A stretch of 6,615 nt of DNA from DASRSS01 sp035656335 (GTDB lineage Bacteria; Actinomycetota; Actinomycetes; Mycobacteriales; Jatrophihabitantaceae): assembly GCA_035656335.1 (NCBI GenBank), contig DASRSS010000004.1, forward strand, positions 1 to 6,615. Reading direction: 5' to 3'. Under the pieces are notes generated by a model that did no database searches, had not been told where the DNA came from, and worked only from the letters and a program-made list of their open reading frames with translations. The translations under genes and the position numbers were made by a program. Positions 6,014 to 6,615 of this stretch are shown here, one piece after another. Every line of letters starts with the position of its first letter. Within the stretch, counting starts at the first letter, position 1.

Positions 6014-6615
6014 GTGTCCGGTGCGTCTGCGTATGCCGTCGAGGTTTGTGGCCTCGTCAAGGCGTACGGGCCGCGGCGCGCCGTGGACGGCTTGGACCTG
6101 ACCGTGCCGCGTGGCGCGGTGCTCGCGCTGCTCGGCCCGAACGGCGCTGGCAAGACCACGACGATCGAGATCTGCGAGGGCTTCCGCCGCGCCGACGCCG
6201 GCACGGTCCGCGTGCTCGGCCTGGACCCGGTCTCCGACGCCGCCAGGCTGCGTCCGAGCGTCGGAGTGATGCTGCAGGAGGGCGTCGGCGGCTACACCGC
6301 AGCGACCGCGATCGAGCTGCTGCGGCTGTTCGCCGCGTACGCCGCGCAGCCGCACGACCCGCAGGCGCTGCTCGACTCGGTCGGGCTGACGGAGGTGGCC
6401 GGCACGCCGGTCAAGCGGCTCTCCGGCGGCCAGCAGCAGCGGCTGTCGCTGGCGATGGCGCTGGTCGCCCGCCCGGAGCTCGTCTTCCTGGACGAGCCGA
6501 CGACCGGCATGGACCCGCAGGCCAGGCGGGCCACCTGGGACTTCATCCGCAAGCTGCGCGCCGACGGCGTCAGCGTGGTGCTCACCACCCACTTCCTCGA
6601 CGAGGCCGAGCAGCT
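6014..6615 (+). CDS. ABC-2-type exporter ATP-binding protein, C-terminus missing (cut by window edge)
   Basis: This is the nucleotide-binding subunit of a DrrA/CcmA-like exporter; it would power a separate membrane permease of the ABC-2 type. 200 residues are visible of an expected ~300. Seen: Walker A GPNGAGKTT at 41-49, Q-loop Gln88 in MLQEG, signature LSGGQQQRLSLA at 136-147, Walker B LVFLDEP at 156-162 with Asp160 and Glu161, the D-loop GMD, and switch His193 in TTHFLDEAE. An in-frame TGA at 5978 is followed by no other start codon, so GTG 6014 is the only upstream start. In mycobacteria an ABC ATPase gene, with its permease and ctaA, lies divergent from sufR. This gene probably corresponds to it, and a permease gene should follow beyond the right edge. 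The substrate cannot be inferred. Confidence 0.93.
   Translation, partial: MSGASAYAVEVCGLVKAYGPRRAVDGLDLTVPRGAVLALLGPNGAGKTTTIEICEGFRRADAGTVRVLGLDPVSDAARLRPSVGVMLQEGVGGYTAATAIELLRLFAAYAAQPHDPQALLDSVGLTEVAGTPVKRLSGGQQQRLSLAMALVARPELVFLDEPTTGMDPQARRATWDFIRKLRADGVSVVLTTHFLDEAEQ

Noticed and set aside
5889..6101. Small plus-strand open frame across the intergenic spacer and the ABC start
   Set aside because: It overlaps the well-supported ABC ATPase start in another frame, has no ribosome site, and its composition looks like non-coding GC-rich DNA.
2939..6592. A 1217-codon minus-strand open frame that ends with SufB
   Set aside because: Only the last 477 codons resemble a protein family. The upstream part runs antisense or out of frame through sufR, the acyltransferase and the ABC gene, and is open only because stop codons are rare at this GC content. 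SufB starts at 4372.

Overview
The window is a housekeeping locus from a high-GC actinomycete. Coding sequence uses G/C at nearly every third codon position, several genes start with GTG, and gene order and protein sequences match the actinobacterial SUF iron-sulfur cluster assembly operon. I do not assign a genus. Nothing here looks like a phage, plasmid, CRISPR array, insertion sequence or tRNA/rRNA gene.

Layout. Positions 5103 down to 1 (minus strand) hold one tightly packed operon in the order sufR-sufB-sufD-sufC-sufS. Junctions are 2 nt (sufR/sufB), 0 nt (sufB/sufD), a 4-nt ATGA overlap (sufD/sufC) and 3 nt (sufC/sufS). sufS is cut by the left edge after 329 residues. A 73-bp divergent intergenic region (5104-5176) separates sufR from a plus-strand PlsC-type acyltransferase gene (5177-5833). 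A 180-bp spacer with several inverted repeats follows (5834-6013). Last comes the 5' part of a plus-strand ABC-2-type exporter ATPase gene (6014 to the right edge).

How it works together. SufS (PLP cysteine desulfurase) takes sulfur from cysteine. SufB, SufC and SufD form the scaffold/ATPase complex on which an Fe-S cluster is built. SufR, a winged-helix regulator with four C-terminal cysteines, probably senses cluster status and controls its own operon. A sulfur carrier (SufU or SufE) and SufT would be expected beyond the left edge. An ABC permease partner would be expected beyond the right edge.

Points of interest. All three genes that begin a transcription unit here (sufR, the acyltransferase and the ABC ATPase) show the same arrangement: a -10-like hexamer, exactly 6 nt, then GTG, with no convincing Shine-Dalgarno sequence. 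This suggests leaderless mRNAs, in contrast to the internal operon genes sufB, sufD and sufC, which have clear Shine-Dalgarno sequences. An imperfect inverted repeat overlaps the sufR start codon and is a candidate SufR operator. A nested 48-nt inverted repeat follows the acyltransferase gene. I found no convincing undescribed system.
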